Shown piece by piece: positions 8,147 through 17,307 of a stretch of DNA of 64,000 nt. The translations under genes were made by a program, and so were the position numbers. Within the stretch, counting starts at the first letter, position 1. Each line of letters opens with the position of its first letter. Location: positions 118,836-182,835 of the forward strand of contig NZ_AEUD01000008.1 in the NCBI RefSeq assembly GCF_000192435.1, given 5' to 3'. Below the pieces are notes generated by a model, which had not been told where the DNA came from, did no database searches, and was given only the letters and a program-made list of their open reading frames with translations. This DNA is from Gordonia neofelifaecis NRRL B-59395 (GTDB lineage Bacteria > Actinomycetota > Actinomycetes > Mycobacteriales > Mycobacteriaceae).

Positions 8147-9706
8147 ATGGTAAAACGACGGTCTGGGATGTCCCGGGCAGCGCACACCTTGCGCTGGCTG
8201 GCACATACGCCATGGCCCGTCCTGGCGCTCGACATGCTCCGCGCCAACCTGATCGGCGCCCTGTTCACGTTCGCATTCCTCCGTTTCGGGATGCCGCGGG
8301 TCGACTCGATCTCCATCAGCGAGTTCAACGCGCAGAACCAGGCCGCCTTCGGTCTCTACCTGGTGATCGCGATCGTCGTCGGCGCCTACCTGTCGATCCA
8401 GCTGAGCATGCCGGTCCTGATCTGGCATCGCCGCCGGACCAGACTCGACGACGAGGCGGCCCGCAAGCGCGCGCTCAATCTGCCCACCCTGCTCACCTTG
8501 GTGAACCTCGGCCTGTGGGGTGTCGGCGGCGTGATCCTGGCGGTCATCAACCTGCGGACGTCGATCAAGGACTTCGTCGTCGTCATCATCGCCAGCCTCA
8601 TCGGTGCGATGGTGACCGCGGTGCTGAGCTTCATGCAGGCCGAGAAGGTGCTGCGGCCGATCACCGTCGCCGCCATGGCCAACGACCCGGACAACTCCAA
8701 CGCCCCAGGTATCGCCACCCGAATCACGGTGTTCTGGATCGTCTCGGTCGCCGTACCGATGTCGGTCATCGCCGCGCTCGTCCTGCTGCAGCGCTTCGGG
8801 GTGATCGACACCGACGCCGAGGGGCTGGAGCGACCGATCCTCTGGATGGCCGCGGCCGCCGTGGTGTTCGGACTGCTGGCGATCACCCGGCTCGTCCGTT
8901 CGATCACCGATCCGGTGAAGCAGATGCGCGTCGCCCTGAACCAGGTCCGCGCGGGCAATCTCAACGTCGCCGTGAAGATCTACGACGGCAACGATCTCGG
9001 CCTGCTCCAGGCCGGCTTCAACGAGATGGTCGCCGACCTCCGCGAGCGGCAGGAGCTGCGCAATCTGTTCGGCCGCTACGTCGGCGAGGACGTGGCCCGC
9101 CGGGCGATCGAGACCGGGACCGAGCTCGGCGGCGAGGAACGCTACGTCGGCGTCCTGTTCGTCGACATCGTCGGTTCGACGCGACTCGCCGTGAACCGGC
9201 CGCCGCGCGAAGTGGTCGAGCTGCTCAACGACTTCTTCCAGGTGGTCGTCGACGTGGTCGGCAGGCACGGCGGTTTCGTCAACAAGTTCCAGGGCGACGC
9301 GGCGCTCGCGATCTTCGGCGCACCGCTCGATCAGGCCGATTTCTCCGGGTCCGCGCTGGCGGCCGCCCGCGACCTCCGGGTCGAGTTGGCGCGACGGCTC
9401 GGCGACGTCGACATGGGCATCGGGGTGTCCGCGGGCAAGGCCGTCGCCGGCCACATCGGTTCCGAACAGCGGCTCGAGTACACGGTCATCGGCGACCCGG
9501 TCAACGAGGCCGCCCGACTGACCGAGCTGGCCAAGGACGAACCGACCCGCGTCCTCGGTTCGGCGCGGGCGGTGTTCCTCGCCGGCGACGACGAGGCCGA
9601 GCACTGGCGGATCGGCGAAGGCGTCGAGCTCCGCGGCCGTGGAATCGAGACCCTGCTGGCTCGTCCCGACATCGACGTCGCCGAGCCGACCACGACCCTG
9701 GACTGA
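8147..9706 (+). CDS. Membrane-bound class III adenylate cyclase with HAMP domain
   Basis: This 519-residue orthologue of Rv3645 makes cAMP from ATP. About six N-terminal membrane helices span residues 20-260. A HAMP domain follows around ITDPVKQMRVAL...GNDLGLLQAGFNEM. The C-terminal cyclase domain shows the metal-binding FVDIVGSTRLA, the adenine-selecting Lys in NKFQGDAALAIFG, and YTVIGDPVNEAARL. All the residues needed for a catalytically active homodimer appear present. The ATG at 8147 is used; an ATG at 8168 is an alternative. It is divergent from holB and convergent with topA. With crp at 33.5 kb it forms a likely cAMP signalling pair. Confidence 0.93.
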   Translation: MVKRRSGMSRAAHTLRWLAHTPWPVLALDMLRANLIGALFTFAFLRFGMPRVDSISISEFNAQNQAAFGLYLVIAIVVGAYLSIQLSMPVLIWHRRRTRLDDEAARKRALNLPTLLTLVNLGLWGVGGVILAVINLRTSIKDFVVVIIASLIGAMVTAVLSFMQAEKVLRPITVAAMANDPDNSNAPGIATRITVFWIVSVAVPMSVIAALVLLQRFGVIDTDAEGLERPILWMAAAAVVFGLLAITRLVRSITDPVKQMRVALNQVRAGNLNVAVKIYDGNDLGLLQAGFNEMVADLRERQELRNLFGRYVGEDVARRAIETGTELGGEERYVGVLFVDIVGSTRLAVNRPPREVVELLNDFFQVVVDVVGRHGGFVNKFQGDAALAIFGAPLDQADFSGSALAAARDLRVELARRLGDVDMGIGVSAGKAVAGHIGSEQRLEYTVIGDPVNEAARLTELAKDEPTRVLGSARAVFLAGDDEAEHWRIGEGVELRGRGIETLLARPDIDVAEPTTTLD

Positions 9707-9735
9707 CCGCACGCGCGCACGCGGACCGCTCCTGG

Positions 9736-9770
9736 CGAGCGTGGTGACCGTATAGCGGTCACCACGCTCG
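9736..9770. terminator. Bidirectional terminator between adenylate cyclase and topA
   Basis: A perfect 15-bp inverted repeat (9736-9750 with 9756-9770) has loop TATAG. It sits between the convergent cyclase and topA stop codons and should stop transcription from both sides. Confidence 0.85.
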
Positions 9771-9783
9771 GAGCAGAGGGGAC

Positions 9784-12700
9784 TCAGTCGTCCGACTTCG
9801 GCGTCGTCTTCTTCGGCGTCGTCTTCTTCGCGGTCGTCTTCTTCGCTGCGGTCTTCTTCGCCGTCGTCTTCTTGGCCGTCGTCTTCTTCGCGGCGGTCTT
9901 CTTGGCCGTCTTCTTCGCGGCCTTCTTGGCCGGGCCGCGGGCACGACGGTCGGCGAGCAGTTCCATCGCGCGCTCGGGCGTGATGGTGGCGACCTCGTCC
10001 CCCTTGCGCAGGCTGGCGTTGGTCTCACCGTCGGTCACGTACGGGCCGAAGCGGCCGTCCTTGATGACCATCGGCTTCTCGCTGACCGAGTCGTTGCCGA
10101 GTTCCCGGAGCGGGGGCGCAGCAGCCGCCCGGCCTCGGCGCTTGGGCTCGGCGTAGATCTTCAGCGCCTCGTCGAGGGTGACCGTGAACAGCTGTTCCTC
10201 GCTGGTCAGCGACCGCGAGTCACTGCCCTTCTTGAGGTACGGACCGTAGCGCCCGTTCTGCGCGGTGATCTCCTCTTTGCTCTCCGGATCGACGCCGACG
10301 ACCCGCGGCAACGACAGCAGCTTCAGCGCATCGTCGAGCGTGACGGTCGAGATCTCCATGCCCTTGAACAGCGACCCGGTGCGAGGCTTGGGACCGGCCT
10401 TCTTCGCGGCCTTCTTGGCCGTCTTCTTGGCGGTCTTCTTCGCGGTGGTGGTCGACGTCGCGGTCGCGACCGACCCCGAGCCGCCGCTCGGGACGTCGTC
10501 GAGCGCGACGACCTCCTCGCCGCCGCCGCGCGGCGTGGGACCGGCCGGGATGGTCGGCACCGGCGCCGACGTTCCCGGATCCTCGCCGCCGTCCTTGTCG
10601 GCCTCGTCGTCCTCGGACGGAAGGATCTCGGTGACGTACGGGCCGAAGCGGCCCTCCTTCGCCACGATCTGGTGGCCGGTCGCCGGGTCGACGCCCAGCA
10701 CGCGACCCTCCTGCGGGGTCTCGAAGAGCTTCTCCGCGACCTCCAGGGTCAGTTCGTCCGGCGTCATGTCCGACGGGAGGTTGGCTCGCTGCAGATCTGG
10801 CTCGGCGTCCGGACCTGCGACGTTGCGCTCCAGATACGGGCCATACCGTCCGACGCGGACGAACACCGGCCTATCCTGCGAATCGTCGAAGAGCTTGATC
10901 GAGTTGACCTCTCGGGCGTCGATGCCCTCCAGGTTCACGCCGACCATCTTCTTCAGACCGCCGACCCGGGCCATCGCCCCGGCCGCGTCGTCATCGTCGT
11001 CGACATCGGGAGCGTCCGCGTCGGCGCCGAAGTAGAACTCGCTGAGCCAGCGGGTGCGGTCGGCGTTGCCCGACGCGATCTGGTCCAGATCGTCTTCCAG
11101 GGACGCCGTGAAGTCGTAGTCGACGAGACTGTTGAAGTAGCCCTCCAGCAGTCCCACCACCGCGAACGCGATCCACGACGGGACCAGCGCGCTGCCCTTC
11201 TTCACCACGTAGCCGCGGTCCTGGATGGTGCCGATGATCGAGGCGTAGGTCGACGGGCGACCGATGCCCAGCTCTTCGAGCACCTTGACCAGCGACGCTT
11301 CGGTGTAGCGGGCGGGCGGATTGGTCGAATGTCCGTCGGCGGTGAGCGACGCGGCCGTGAGGGCCTGGCCTTCACGCAGATTCGGCAGTCGGTTCTCGGC
11401 GTCGTCGGCCTGGCCGCCGGCGAGCGCGTCGACCGTCTCCACGTACGCCGACAGGAAGCCGGGGAACGTGATGGTCCGGCCGGACGAGGCGAAGGTCACC
11501 TGTTCACCGGTCGACGCGCGGCCGCCGATCTTCAGGCTCATCGTGGTGCCGCGAGCGTCGGACATCTGGGAGGCGACGGTGCGCTGCCAGATCAGTTCGT
11601 AGAGCCGGAACTCGTCGGTGTCGAGCGCGGATGCGACCTGGCCGGGGGTCCGGAAGGAGTCGCCTGCGGGGCGGATCGCCTCGTGCGCCTCCTGCGCGTT
11701 CTTCACCTTGCGGGTGTACTGACGCGGCGTCGGGTGGACGTAGTCGTCGCCGTAGAGCTGTCGTGCCTGGCTGCGGGCGGCATTGATCGCCGACTCGGAA
11801 AGCGTGGTCGAGTCGGTACGCATGTACGTGATGTAGCCGTTCTCGTACAGCCGCTGCGCGATGCGCATGGTGCGGTCGGACGAGAAGCGGAGCTTGCGGC
11901 CGGCCTCCTGCTGGAGCGTCGAGGTCATGAACGGCGCGTACGGGCGGCGGGTGTAGGGCTTCTCCTCCACCGACGTGACCGACAGCGAGGCGCCCTCGAG
12001 CGCGGCCGACAGTGCGGTGGCCCGCGCCTGATCGAGGACGGTGACACCCGCAGCCTTCTTCAGCTTGCCGTCGGCACCGAAATCACGGCCGGTGGCGACG
12101 CGATCGTCGCCGATGTTGACCAGACGCGAGGCGAAGGTCCGTGGAGACGCCGACTCACCGGCGTCCATCGTCGCGGCGATGTCCCAGTAGTCGGCCGAGA
12201 CGAACGCCATGCGCTCACGCTCACGCTCGACGATGATGCGCGTGGCCACCGACTGGACACGGCCTGCCGACAGCTTCGGCATGACCTTCTTCCACAGGAC
12301 CGGCGACACTTCGTAGCCATACAGCCGGTCCAGGATGCGGCGGGTCTCCTGGGCGTCGACCATGGGCATGTCGAGCTCGCGCGGGTTCTCGGCGGCGGCA
12401 CGGATGGCCGACTCGGTGATCTCGTGGAACACCATGCGCTTGACCGGGATCTTCGGCTTCAACGTCTCGAGGAGGTGCCAGGCGATCGCCTCTCCCTCGC
12501 GGTCACCGTCCGTCGCGAGGTAGAGCTCGTCGACGTCCTTCATCAACGACTTCAACTCGGAGACGGTCGACTTCTTGTCGGCCGACACGACGTAGAGCGG
12601 CTCGAAGTTGTCGTCGACGTTCACACCCAGACGAGCCCACGGCTGCCCCTTGTACTTGGCGGGCACGTCGGCGGCCCCGCGCGGGAGGTCGCGGATGTGT

Positions 12701-12822
12701 CCCCGGGACGACTCGACGACGTAGTTCCCGCCGAGATATCCCGCGATCTTGCGAGCTTTGGTCGGCGACTCCACGATGACGAGACGCCGGACGGCTGAGG
12801 ATGCGTTGTCGGTGGCGGCCAC
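9784..12822 (-). CDS. topA: DNA topoisomerase I
   Basis: This 1012-residue type IA topoisomerase relaxes negative supercoils. The Toprim domain opens with LVIVESPTKARKI and has the acidic DGDREGEA metal site. The catalytic Tyr lies in YITYMRTDSTTLS. The C-terminal region carries four copies of a GR(F/Y)GPY repeat (cores VGRYGPYLE, EGRFGPYVT, NGRYGPYLK and DGRFGPYVT), the actinobacterial replacement for zinc fingers. It ends in a long Lys/Ala/Thr tail of AKKTAKK units that binds DNA non-specifically and supports processivity. The start is a GTG with AAGGG ten bases upstream. A TTATAT element near 12870 (minus) is a plausible -10. Confidence 0.97.
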   Translation of the reverse strand: MAATDNASSAVRRLVIVESPTKARKIAGYLGGNYVVESSRGHIRDLPRGAADVPAKYKGQPWARLGVNVDDNFEPLYVVSADKKSTVSELKSLMKDVDELYLATDGDREGEAIAWHLLETLKPKIPVKRMVFHEITESAIRAAAENPRELDMPMVDAQETRRILDRLYGYEVSPVLWKKVMPKLSAGRVQSVATRIIVERERERMAFVSADYWDIAATMDAGESASPRTFASRLVNIGDDRVATGRDFGADGKLKKAAGVTVLDQARATALSAALEGASLSVTSVEEKPYTRRPYAPFMTSTLQQEAGRKLRFSSDRTMRIAQRLYENGYITYMRTDSTTLSESAINAARSQARQLYGDDYVHPTPRQYTRKVKNAQEAHEAIRPAGDSFRTPGQVASALDTDEFRLYELIWQRTVASQMSDARGTTMSLKIGGRASTGEQVTFASSGRTITFPGFLSAYVETVDALAGGQADDAENRLPNLREGQALTAASLTADGHSTNPPARYTEASLVKVLEELGIGRPSTYASIIGTIQDRGYVVKKGSALVPSWIAFAVVGLLEGYFNSLVDYDFTASLEDDLDQIASGNADRTRWLSEFYFGADADAPDVDDDDDAAGAMARVGGLKKMVGVNLEGIDAREVNSIKLFDDSQDRPVFVRVGRYGPYLERNVAGPDAEPDLQRANLPSDMTPDELTLEVAEKLFETPQEGRVLGVDPATGHQIVAKEGRFGPYVTEILPSEDDEADKDGGEDPGTSAPVPTIPAGPTPRGGGEEVVALDDVPSGGSGSVATATSTTTAKKTAKKTAKKAAKKAGPKPRTGSLFKGMEISTVTLDDALKLLSLPRVVGVDPESKEEITAQNGRYGPYLKKGSDSRSLTSEEQLFTVTLDEALKIYAEPKRRGRAAAAPPLRELGNDSVSEKPMVIKDGRFGPYVTDGETNASLRKGDEVATITPERAMELLADRRARGPAKKAAKKTAKKTAAKKTTAKKTTAKKTAAKKTTAKKTTPKKTTPKSDD

Positions 12823-12991
12823 GGGTGCCCTTCAGTTCAGAGAATTGCTGCTCGATGCCGTTGTACCTTATATAACGCGTCTTCTGCACGTCACCTCAGA
12901 TAGTGACGGTAGGGACGTTAGTCCCCAGCTGCGACAACGAGTGTCGCCCGAACGGTTCCTACCGCGTCGGATCCGGCCAGGTCGCGCACTG

Positions 12992-13558
12992 TCACGACGC
13001 CGGCCAGACGCCGTCGGGAGCGCCCTCGGGTGCGATTCCGACGGTCTCGGCGAGTCGCGTGATCCGCTTCCGGCTGGAGACCCGCAGCGCATGGGCGCCG
13101 CCTTTGACGCCGACGAGCGTCGGCGCGATTCCGATCCGCATCAACGATGTCGACAACGGCGCATGCGTGTCCGGCGCGTGCGGGTCCAGGCCCAGCAGAT
13201 AGTGCGCGCCGTCCGGTCGCCCCGACGCGAGCGTCCACAGCCGTAGCGCGTGCGGAGTGGGCGTCCACCCCTCGGGCACGGCCTTCACCGCACCTGCCGA
13301 CCACGCTCGATGCAACGCCGTGATCCGCGGGTTGGCCTCGGTGCGCGCCAGTGGGCGGCCCTCCTCGGACGTGAGGATCTCCGCTTCCAGACCCGCACCC
13401 CGGATCTCCGCGCAGATCTCCTCCGCGCGCCACTCATCGGCGACCACGACGGACACGCGCGCACCCCAGCTGGTATGCACCGACTGACCCTGTGCCGCAA
13501 GTAATCCGGCGAGGTCCGCGATGGCCGGATCCTCGATCTCCGCAGAGAACAGCGACAT
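12992..13558 (-). CDS. Conserved actinobacterial protein (Rv3647c-like)
   Basis: A 188-residue soluble protein lies in the same position as Rv3647c, between topA and cspA. It begins MSLFSAEIEDPAIADLAG. It contains a mixed alpha/beta region (VSVVVADEWRAEEICAEI) and a basic C-terminal segment LRVSSRKRITRLAETVG. No signal peptide, membrane helix, cysteine cluster or catalytic motif is evident. An in-frame GTG lies three codons upstream. The gene follows cspA on the same strand, but a strong hairpin separates the two. The synteny is well supported. The function is unknown in the family. Confidence 0.8.
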   Translation of the reverse strand: MSLFSAEIEDPAIADLAGLLAAQGQSVHTSWGARVSVVVADEWRAEEICAEIRGAGLEAEILTSEEGRPLARTEANPRITALHRAWSAGAVKAVPEGWTPTPHALRLWTLASGRPDGAHYLLGLDPHAPDTHAPLSTSLMRIGIAPTLVGVKGGAHALRVSSRKRITRLAETVGIAPEGAPDGVWPAS

Positions 13559-13622
13559 CTGACTCACATGACCATCGTACGACCCGCATGTGACAGTTCG
13601 GTCTCCGGCCGACACGACAAAG

Positions 13623-13661
13623 ACCGGACTCCCGGCCGCTGACGCGGTCCGGGAGTCCGGT
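13623..13661 (-). terminator. Terminator after cspA
   Basis: An inverted repeat ACCGGACTCCCGG (13623-13635) pairs with its complement at 13649-13661 across a GC-rich loop. It lies just downstream of the cspA stop. Confidence 0.75.
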
Positions 13662-13698
13662 GGAAGTCTTGGTCGAGTCCTGACGGACTCAGTGGAGA

Positions 13699-13902
13699 CT
13701 AAAGGGCGTGAACGCCGGTGGCCTGCGGGCCCTTGGTGCCCTGACCGACCTCGAACTCCACGCGCTGGTCCTCTTCCAGGGTACGGAAGCCGTTGCCCTG
13801 GATCTCGGAGTAGTGCACGAAAACATCGGCATCGCCGTCGTCAGGCGCGATGAAGCCGAAGCCCTTCTCCGCGTTGAACCACTTCACAGTTCCCTGTGCC
13901 AT
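13699..13902 (-). CDS. cspA: Cold-shock protein
   Basis: This 67-residue single OB-fold protein binds RNA and single-stranded DNA as an RNA chaperone. RNP1 is KGFGFIAP and RNP2 is VFVHYSEI, both complete. [13 protein letters not shown] is the classic opening. AAAGGAA precedes the ATG at a good distance. As in M. tuberculosis (Rv3648c), it is flanked by the topA-side gene and the DUF1998 helicase gene. A long 5' leader on the minus strand is likely, since no good promoter lies close to the ATG. Confidence 0.97.
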   Translation of the reverse strand: MAQGTVKWFNAEKGFGFIAPDDGDADVFVHYSEIQGNGFRTLEEDQRVEFEVGQGTKGPQATGVHAL

Positions 13903-14207
13903 TTACTGCATTCCTTTACATTGCATTGCATCACCCGACGCAGCGGAGCCGCGACGGTGGCCTGTTCCGACCGCCATACTTCAACAAGCCTCGCCGGGTG
14001 GCGATGGAACCAACTGCAGTACACCGACCGCAACGTACTCCGAGTCAATCGGAGCGAGCGACCGCCCTAAGCTAATCACGTTCCACACGTGTTTGACACC
14101 CGGATCCGGCAGGTTGTCTGCCGACACGCCGAATCGGGCCGAAAGTCCCTGCGTACCATGGGTGATTCACTCGACTTCTTTTCGACCACTGTGAGGCGAA
14201 CGATCGC
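13903..14207. other. 305-bp divergent intergenic region (cspA leader and helicase promoter)
   Basis: No coding sequence is seen. On the minus strand it should hold the cspA promoter and leader. Just before the cspA ribosome-binding site is the short tandem sequence TGCAATGCAATG. On the plus strand TTGACA at 14093-14098 is a candidate -35 for the helicase gene, although no matching -10 is obvious. Confidence 0.5.
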
Positions 14208-16520
14208 ATGTCCGAGCTCAGCTACGGCGGCGAGCTGCTCACGCGCACGCTCGCCGGCACCTCGGACGATCCCGGTCCGCTCACCCACATGACCGTCATC
14301 GGTTCCCGGTCGGCCGAGGTCACCGAATGGCCGGACTGGGTCCACCCCGCCGTCCGCGACGCCTTCGTCGAACGAGGCGTCCGCCGGCCCTGGCGGCACC
14401 AGACCGAGGCGGCCTCGCTCGCCGCCTCGAGCCGCCACGTCTGCGTGTGCACCGGCACCGCGTCCGGCAAGTCCCTCGCCTACCAGCTGCCGGTGCTCAC
14501 CACATTCGCCGACGACCACAACTCGACCGCGCTGTATCTCTCACCGACCAAGGCCCTCGGGACCGATCAGCTGCGATCCGTGGCCCAACTGATCGCGGGC
14601 CGGCCCGAGTTCGCCCATCTGCAACCGTGCTCCTACGACGGCGACACCGACTCCGAACTGCGGCAGTGGGCGCGCATGCACTCGCGATGGATCTTCACCA
14701 ACCCGGACATGCTGCAGATCGGCATCACCTCGACCCATCCCCGATGGCGCGCGTTCTTCGCCAAGCTGCGCTACATCGTCGTCGACGAATGCCACCACTA
14801 CCGAGGCGTCTTCGGCTCGCACACCGCGCTCGTCCTGCAACGGACGCTGCGGATCGCCCGCAAGTACGGCGCCGACCCGGTCGTGATCGGCGCAAGCGCC
14901 ACCGTCTCCAATCCCGCGCAGGCGCTCTCCCGCTTGATCGGTGAGGACGTCGTCGCGGTGACCGAGGACGCCTCACCCCACGGAGAGCGGACTGTCGCCA
15001 TGTGGGAGCCCGGTTTCCTCGACGAGGTGACCGGCGAGAACGACGCGCCGGTCCGCCGATCCGCCGGTTCGGAGGCCGCCCGTCTGCTGGCCGACTTCGT
15101 CATCGAGGGCGCCCGCACCCTCTGCTTCGTGCGGAGCCGGCGCGGCGTCGAGGTCACTGCGGTGCGGGCCCGGCAGATCCTCGCCGACGCCGCGCCCGAC
15201 CTCGTCGACCGCGTGGCCGCCTACCGCGCCGGCTACCTCGCCGACGACCGCCGACGCCTCGAACAGGCGATCTCCGACGGCGAACTCCTCGGCGTCGCGA
15301 CCACCAATGCACTGGAGCTCGGCGTCGACATCTCCGGGCTCGACGCGGTGGTCGTGGCCGGCTATCCGGGAACCGTCGCCTCGTTCTGGCAGCAGGCCGG
15401 TCGTGCGGGACGACGCGGCGAGGGCTCGATCGTGGTGATGATCGCCCGCGACGACCCGCTCGACACCTACCTCGTGCATCATCCGGAGGCCCTGCTCGAG
15501 CGGGCGGTGGAGGCCACCGTCACCGACCCGACCAACCCCTTCGTCCTCGGCCCTCACATGCTGTGCGCCGCAACCGAGTTCCCACTCACCGAGGAGGAGG
15601 TGGCCGCGTTCTCCGCCGGCGAGGTCGTCGCCGAGCTCACCGCCGCAGGCAAGCTCAAGCGCCGCAAGGCCGGGTGGTACGCCGCACCTGGCCTCGATCC
15701 GCACGGCGACATCGACATTCGCGGCGGAATCGGCGGTCAGGTGCTGATCGTCGACGCCACCACCTCGCGACTGCTCGGCACCGTCGACACCGCTCGGGCG
15801 ATGACGTCGGTCTACCCCGGCGCCGTGTATCTCCACCAGGGCGAGAGCTTCGTCGTCGACGAGCTCGACCTCGACGACGGGCTCGCCCTGACCCACCCGG
15901 AGGAACCCGACTGGACCACGTCGGCCCGCGAAGTCAGTGACGTCACCATCATCGAGACGCACGACCGACGCACCTTCGGTCCGCTCACCGTCGCGAGCGT
16001 GTCCGTCGAGGTCACCAACCAGGTGGTCGGCTACCTCCGCAAGGCGCTGTCCGGCGAGATCCTCGACTCGGTCCCCCTGGACCTCCCCGAGCACACCCTG
16101 ACCACCCGTGCGGTGATGTACACCCTCACGCAGGAGGCGATGATCGACGCGGGTATCGCCCTCGACAAGTTCCCCGGCGCCCTCCACGCCGCCGAGCACG
16201 CTGCCATCGGCATGCTCGGCCTCGTCGCCACCTGCGACCGCTGGGACATCGGCGGGCTCTCCACCGCGATGCACCCCGGCACCGGACTCCCGACCGTATT
16301 CGTCTACGACGGTTTCCCCGGTGGCGCGGGCTTCGCCGACCGCGGCTACGAGGCCTTCACCGACTGGATCTCGGCCACCGACGAGGCCGTCTCGTCCTGC
16401 GGCTGCACCTCCGGTTGTCCCTCCTGCGTGCAATCCCCCAAGTGCGGCAACGGGAACGAGCCGCTCGACAAGGAGCACGCGATCAAACTCCTCCGCCTGA
16501 TCGGCCGCTTGCAGCGCTAG
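14208..16520 (+). CDS. DEAD/DEAH-box helicase with C-terminal DUF1998 zinc module (MrfA/YprA-like)
   Basis: This 770-residue superfamily 2 helicase is orthologous by position and content to Rv3649. The Walker A motif is GTASGKS, the DEAH-equivalent is VVDECHHYRG, and motif VI is QQAGRAGRRGEG. The C-terminal DUF1998/MZB region carries four cysteines in CGCTSGCPSC plus PKCGNG. This set is shared with Bacillus MrfA, a 3'-5' helicase that works in mitomycin-adduct repair. The ATG start has GAGGCG upstream. The gene is divergent from cspA and convergent with the tad operon. A DNA-repair role is inference from the family. Confidence 0.9.
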   Translation: MSELSYGGELLTRTLAGTSDDPGPLTHMTVIGSRSAEVTEWPDWVHPAVRDAFVERGVRRPWRHQTEAASLAASSRHVCVCTGTASGKSLAYQLPVLTTFADDHNSTALYLSPTKALGTDQLRSVAQLIAGRPEFAHLQPCSYDGDTDSELRQWARMHSRWIFTNPDMLQIGITSTHPRWRAFFAKLRYIVVDECHHYRGVFGSHTALVLQRTLRIARKYGADPVVIGASATVSNPAQALSRLIGEDVVAVTEDASPHGERTVAMWEPGFLDEVTGENDAPVRRSAGSEAARLLADFVIEGARTLCFVRSRRGVEVTAVRARQILADAAPDLVDRVAAYRAGYLADDRRRLEQAISDGELLGVATTNALELGVDISGLDAVVVAGYPGTVASFWQQAGRAGRRGEGSIVVMIARDDPLDTYLVHHPEALLERAVEATVTDPTNPFVLGPHMLCAATEFPLTEEEVAAFSAGEVVAELTAAGKLKRRKAGWYAAPGLDPHGDIDIRGGIGGQVLIVDATTSRLLGTVDTARAMTSVYPGAVYLHQGESFVVDELDLDDGLALTHPEEPDWTTSAREVSDVTIIETHDRRTFGPLTVASVSVEVTNQVVGYLRKALSGEILDSVPLDLPEHTLTTRAVMYTLTQEAMIDAGIALDKFPGALHAAEHAAIGMLGLVATCDRWDIGGLSTAMHPGTGLPTVFVYDGFPGGAGFADRGYEAFTDWISATDEAVSSCGCTSGCPSCVQSPKCGNGNEPLDKEHAIKLLRLIGRLQR

Positions 16521-16563
16521 GCCCGGTCACGACCCAGTCCGTAATCCGCGCCGTCACCGCTCG

Positions 16564-16602
16564 ATCAGCCGGCCGTCTCCGCTCAATCAGCCGGCCGTCT
16601 CC
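16564..16602. repeat. Short tandem duplication at the 3' end of the tad operon
   Basis: ATCAGCCGGCCGTCTCC occurs at 16564-16580 and again at 16586-16602, a 22-bp period. The second copy contains the stop codon of the last tad gene. It looks like a recent slipped-strand duplication. Confidence 0.8.
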
Positions 16603-17045
16603 ACCGGCCCCGCTCGGGCCGCGGCCACCGCGTCCCGAATCCCGTACCGGCCCAAGCTGATCCGCACCGCGACCCGCACCTGCACATCACCTCCGTCGAC
16701 CGAGCAGCCGACGACCCGCGGCGCTCCCTCCTGTCTCGCCGCCAGCCGCCTCGCCTCCCCACATCCGTCGCCCTGCCCGCTCGACTCCGCTGCCGCCCCC
16801 GCCAGCGCCGCGAGATCGGCGGCCGACTGCGCTCGGTGCCGGGCCACCACCGCCGCGCCGACGTACAAAGCCGCGACCAGCAGCATCGCCAGCGCGGCGA
16901 TCACCGCCGCCCCGGCGACGGTCGAGAACCCCTCGTCACCCGACCGCCTCCGGCTCGCGCGCCGCCACCGCCGTCGCCGACACCGTGACCAACGGCAGAA
17001 GCGGCACCCCTGACGACACCTGGACGACCACCTCGTCGCCGTCAC
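16587..17045 (-). CDS. TadE-like pseudopilin / secretion-related protein (Rv3654c-like), start uncertain
   Basis: This is the last gene of the tad operon. The conserved part begins GDEGFSTVAGAAVIAALAML, then GAAVVARHRAQSAADLAALA, characteristic of the Rv3654c type. G-FSTVA resembles a prepilin site but lacks Glu at +5, unlike the two pilin-like genes upstream. Two Cys (CGEAR and VVGCSVDG) follow in the mature domain. No ATG, GTG or TTG is in frame near the conserved beginning. The nearest is a GTG at 17045, which would overlap the TadE gene by about 110 bases. The true start may therefore be non-canonical or coupled. Length about 118-152 residues depending on start. Confidence 0.7.
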   Translation of the reverse strand: MTATRWSSRCRQGCRFCRWSRCRRRRWRRASRRRSGDEGFSTVAGAAVIAALAMLLVAALYVGAAVVARHRAQSAADLAALAGAAAESSGQGDGCGEARRLAARQEGAPRVVGCSVDGGDVQVRVAVRISLGRYGIRDAVAAARAGPVETAG

Positions 17046-17304
17046 CTCGCACCTCGATCTCCGCACCGCGCGGCGCGACCGCCGTACCCACGCGGCGGGC
17101 GGTCGAGTCGCCCGCCGCCGTCAACCGCGCCACCTCCCGAGCAGCGTCGGTGCACCGGATCTGCGCCGACGCGCCCGCCACCGCTCCCACCCCCAGGAGC
17201 AGGAATGCCGCGATCGCCGCCATCGCGTACGCCGCCTCCACCGTCACCATGCCGGACTCGTCGCGCCCCAGACGACGACCCAGTGCAGCGAGCAGCCTCA
17301 GCAC
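16936..17304 (-). CDS. TadE-family pilin-like protein
   Basis: A 122-residue protein of the TadE family (Rv3655c position). A basic N-terminus is followed by ESG-MVTVEAAYA and a hydrophobic helix of about 20 residues, so a type IV prepilin-like cleavage after Gly with Glu at +5 is predicted. The C-terminal domain is small, with one Cys (IRCTDAAREVAR, the common TadE helix). The GTG start at 17304 is preceded by a GATGAGG-type ribosome-binding site, three bases after the stop of the Flp-like gene. It probably acts as a minor pilin of the Tad machinery. Confidence 0.85.
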   Translation of the reverse strand: MLRLLAALGRRLGRDESGMVTVEAAYAMAAIAAFLLLGVGAVAGASAQIRCTDAAREVARLTAAGDSTARRVGTAVAPRGAEIEVRGDGDEVVVQVSSGVPLLPLVTVSATAVAAREPEAVG

Positions 17305-17307
17305 ACC

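Noticed and set aside
8063-9712. A long in-frame extension of holB upstream on the minus strand
   Set aside because: It runs antisense through the whole adenylate cyclase gene, whose motifs are intact. The GTG at 8062 gives the family N-terminus.
16521-16602. CRISPR-like short direct repeats
   Set aside because: Only two copies with a 22-bp period and no spacer. It is a slipped-strand duplication at a gene end.
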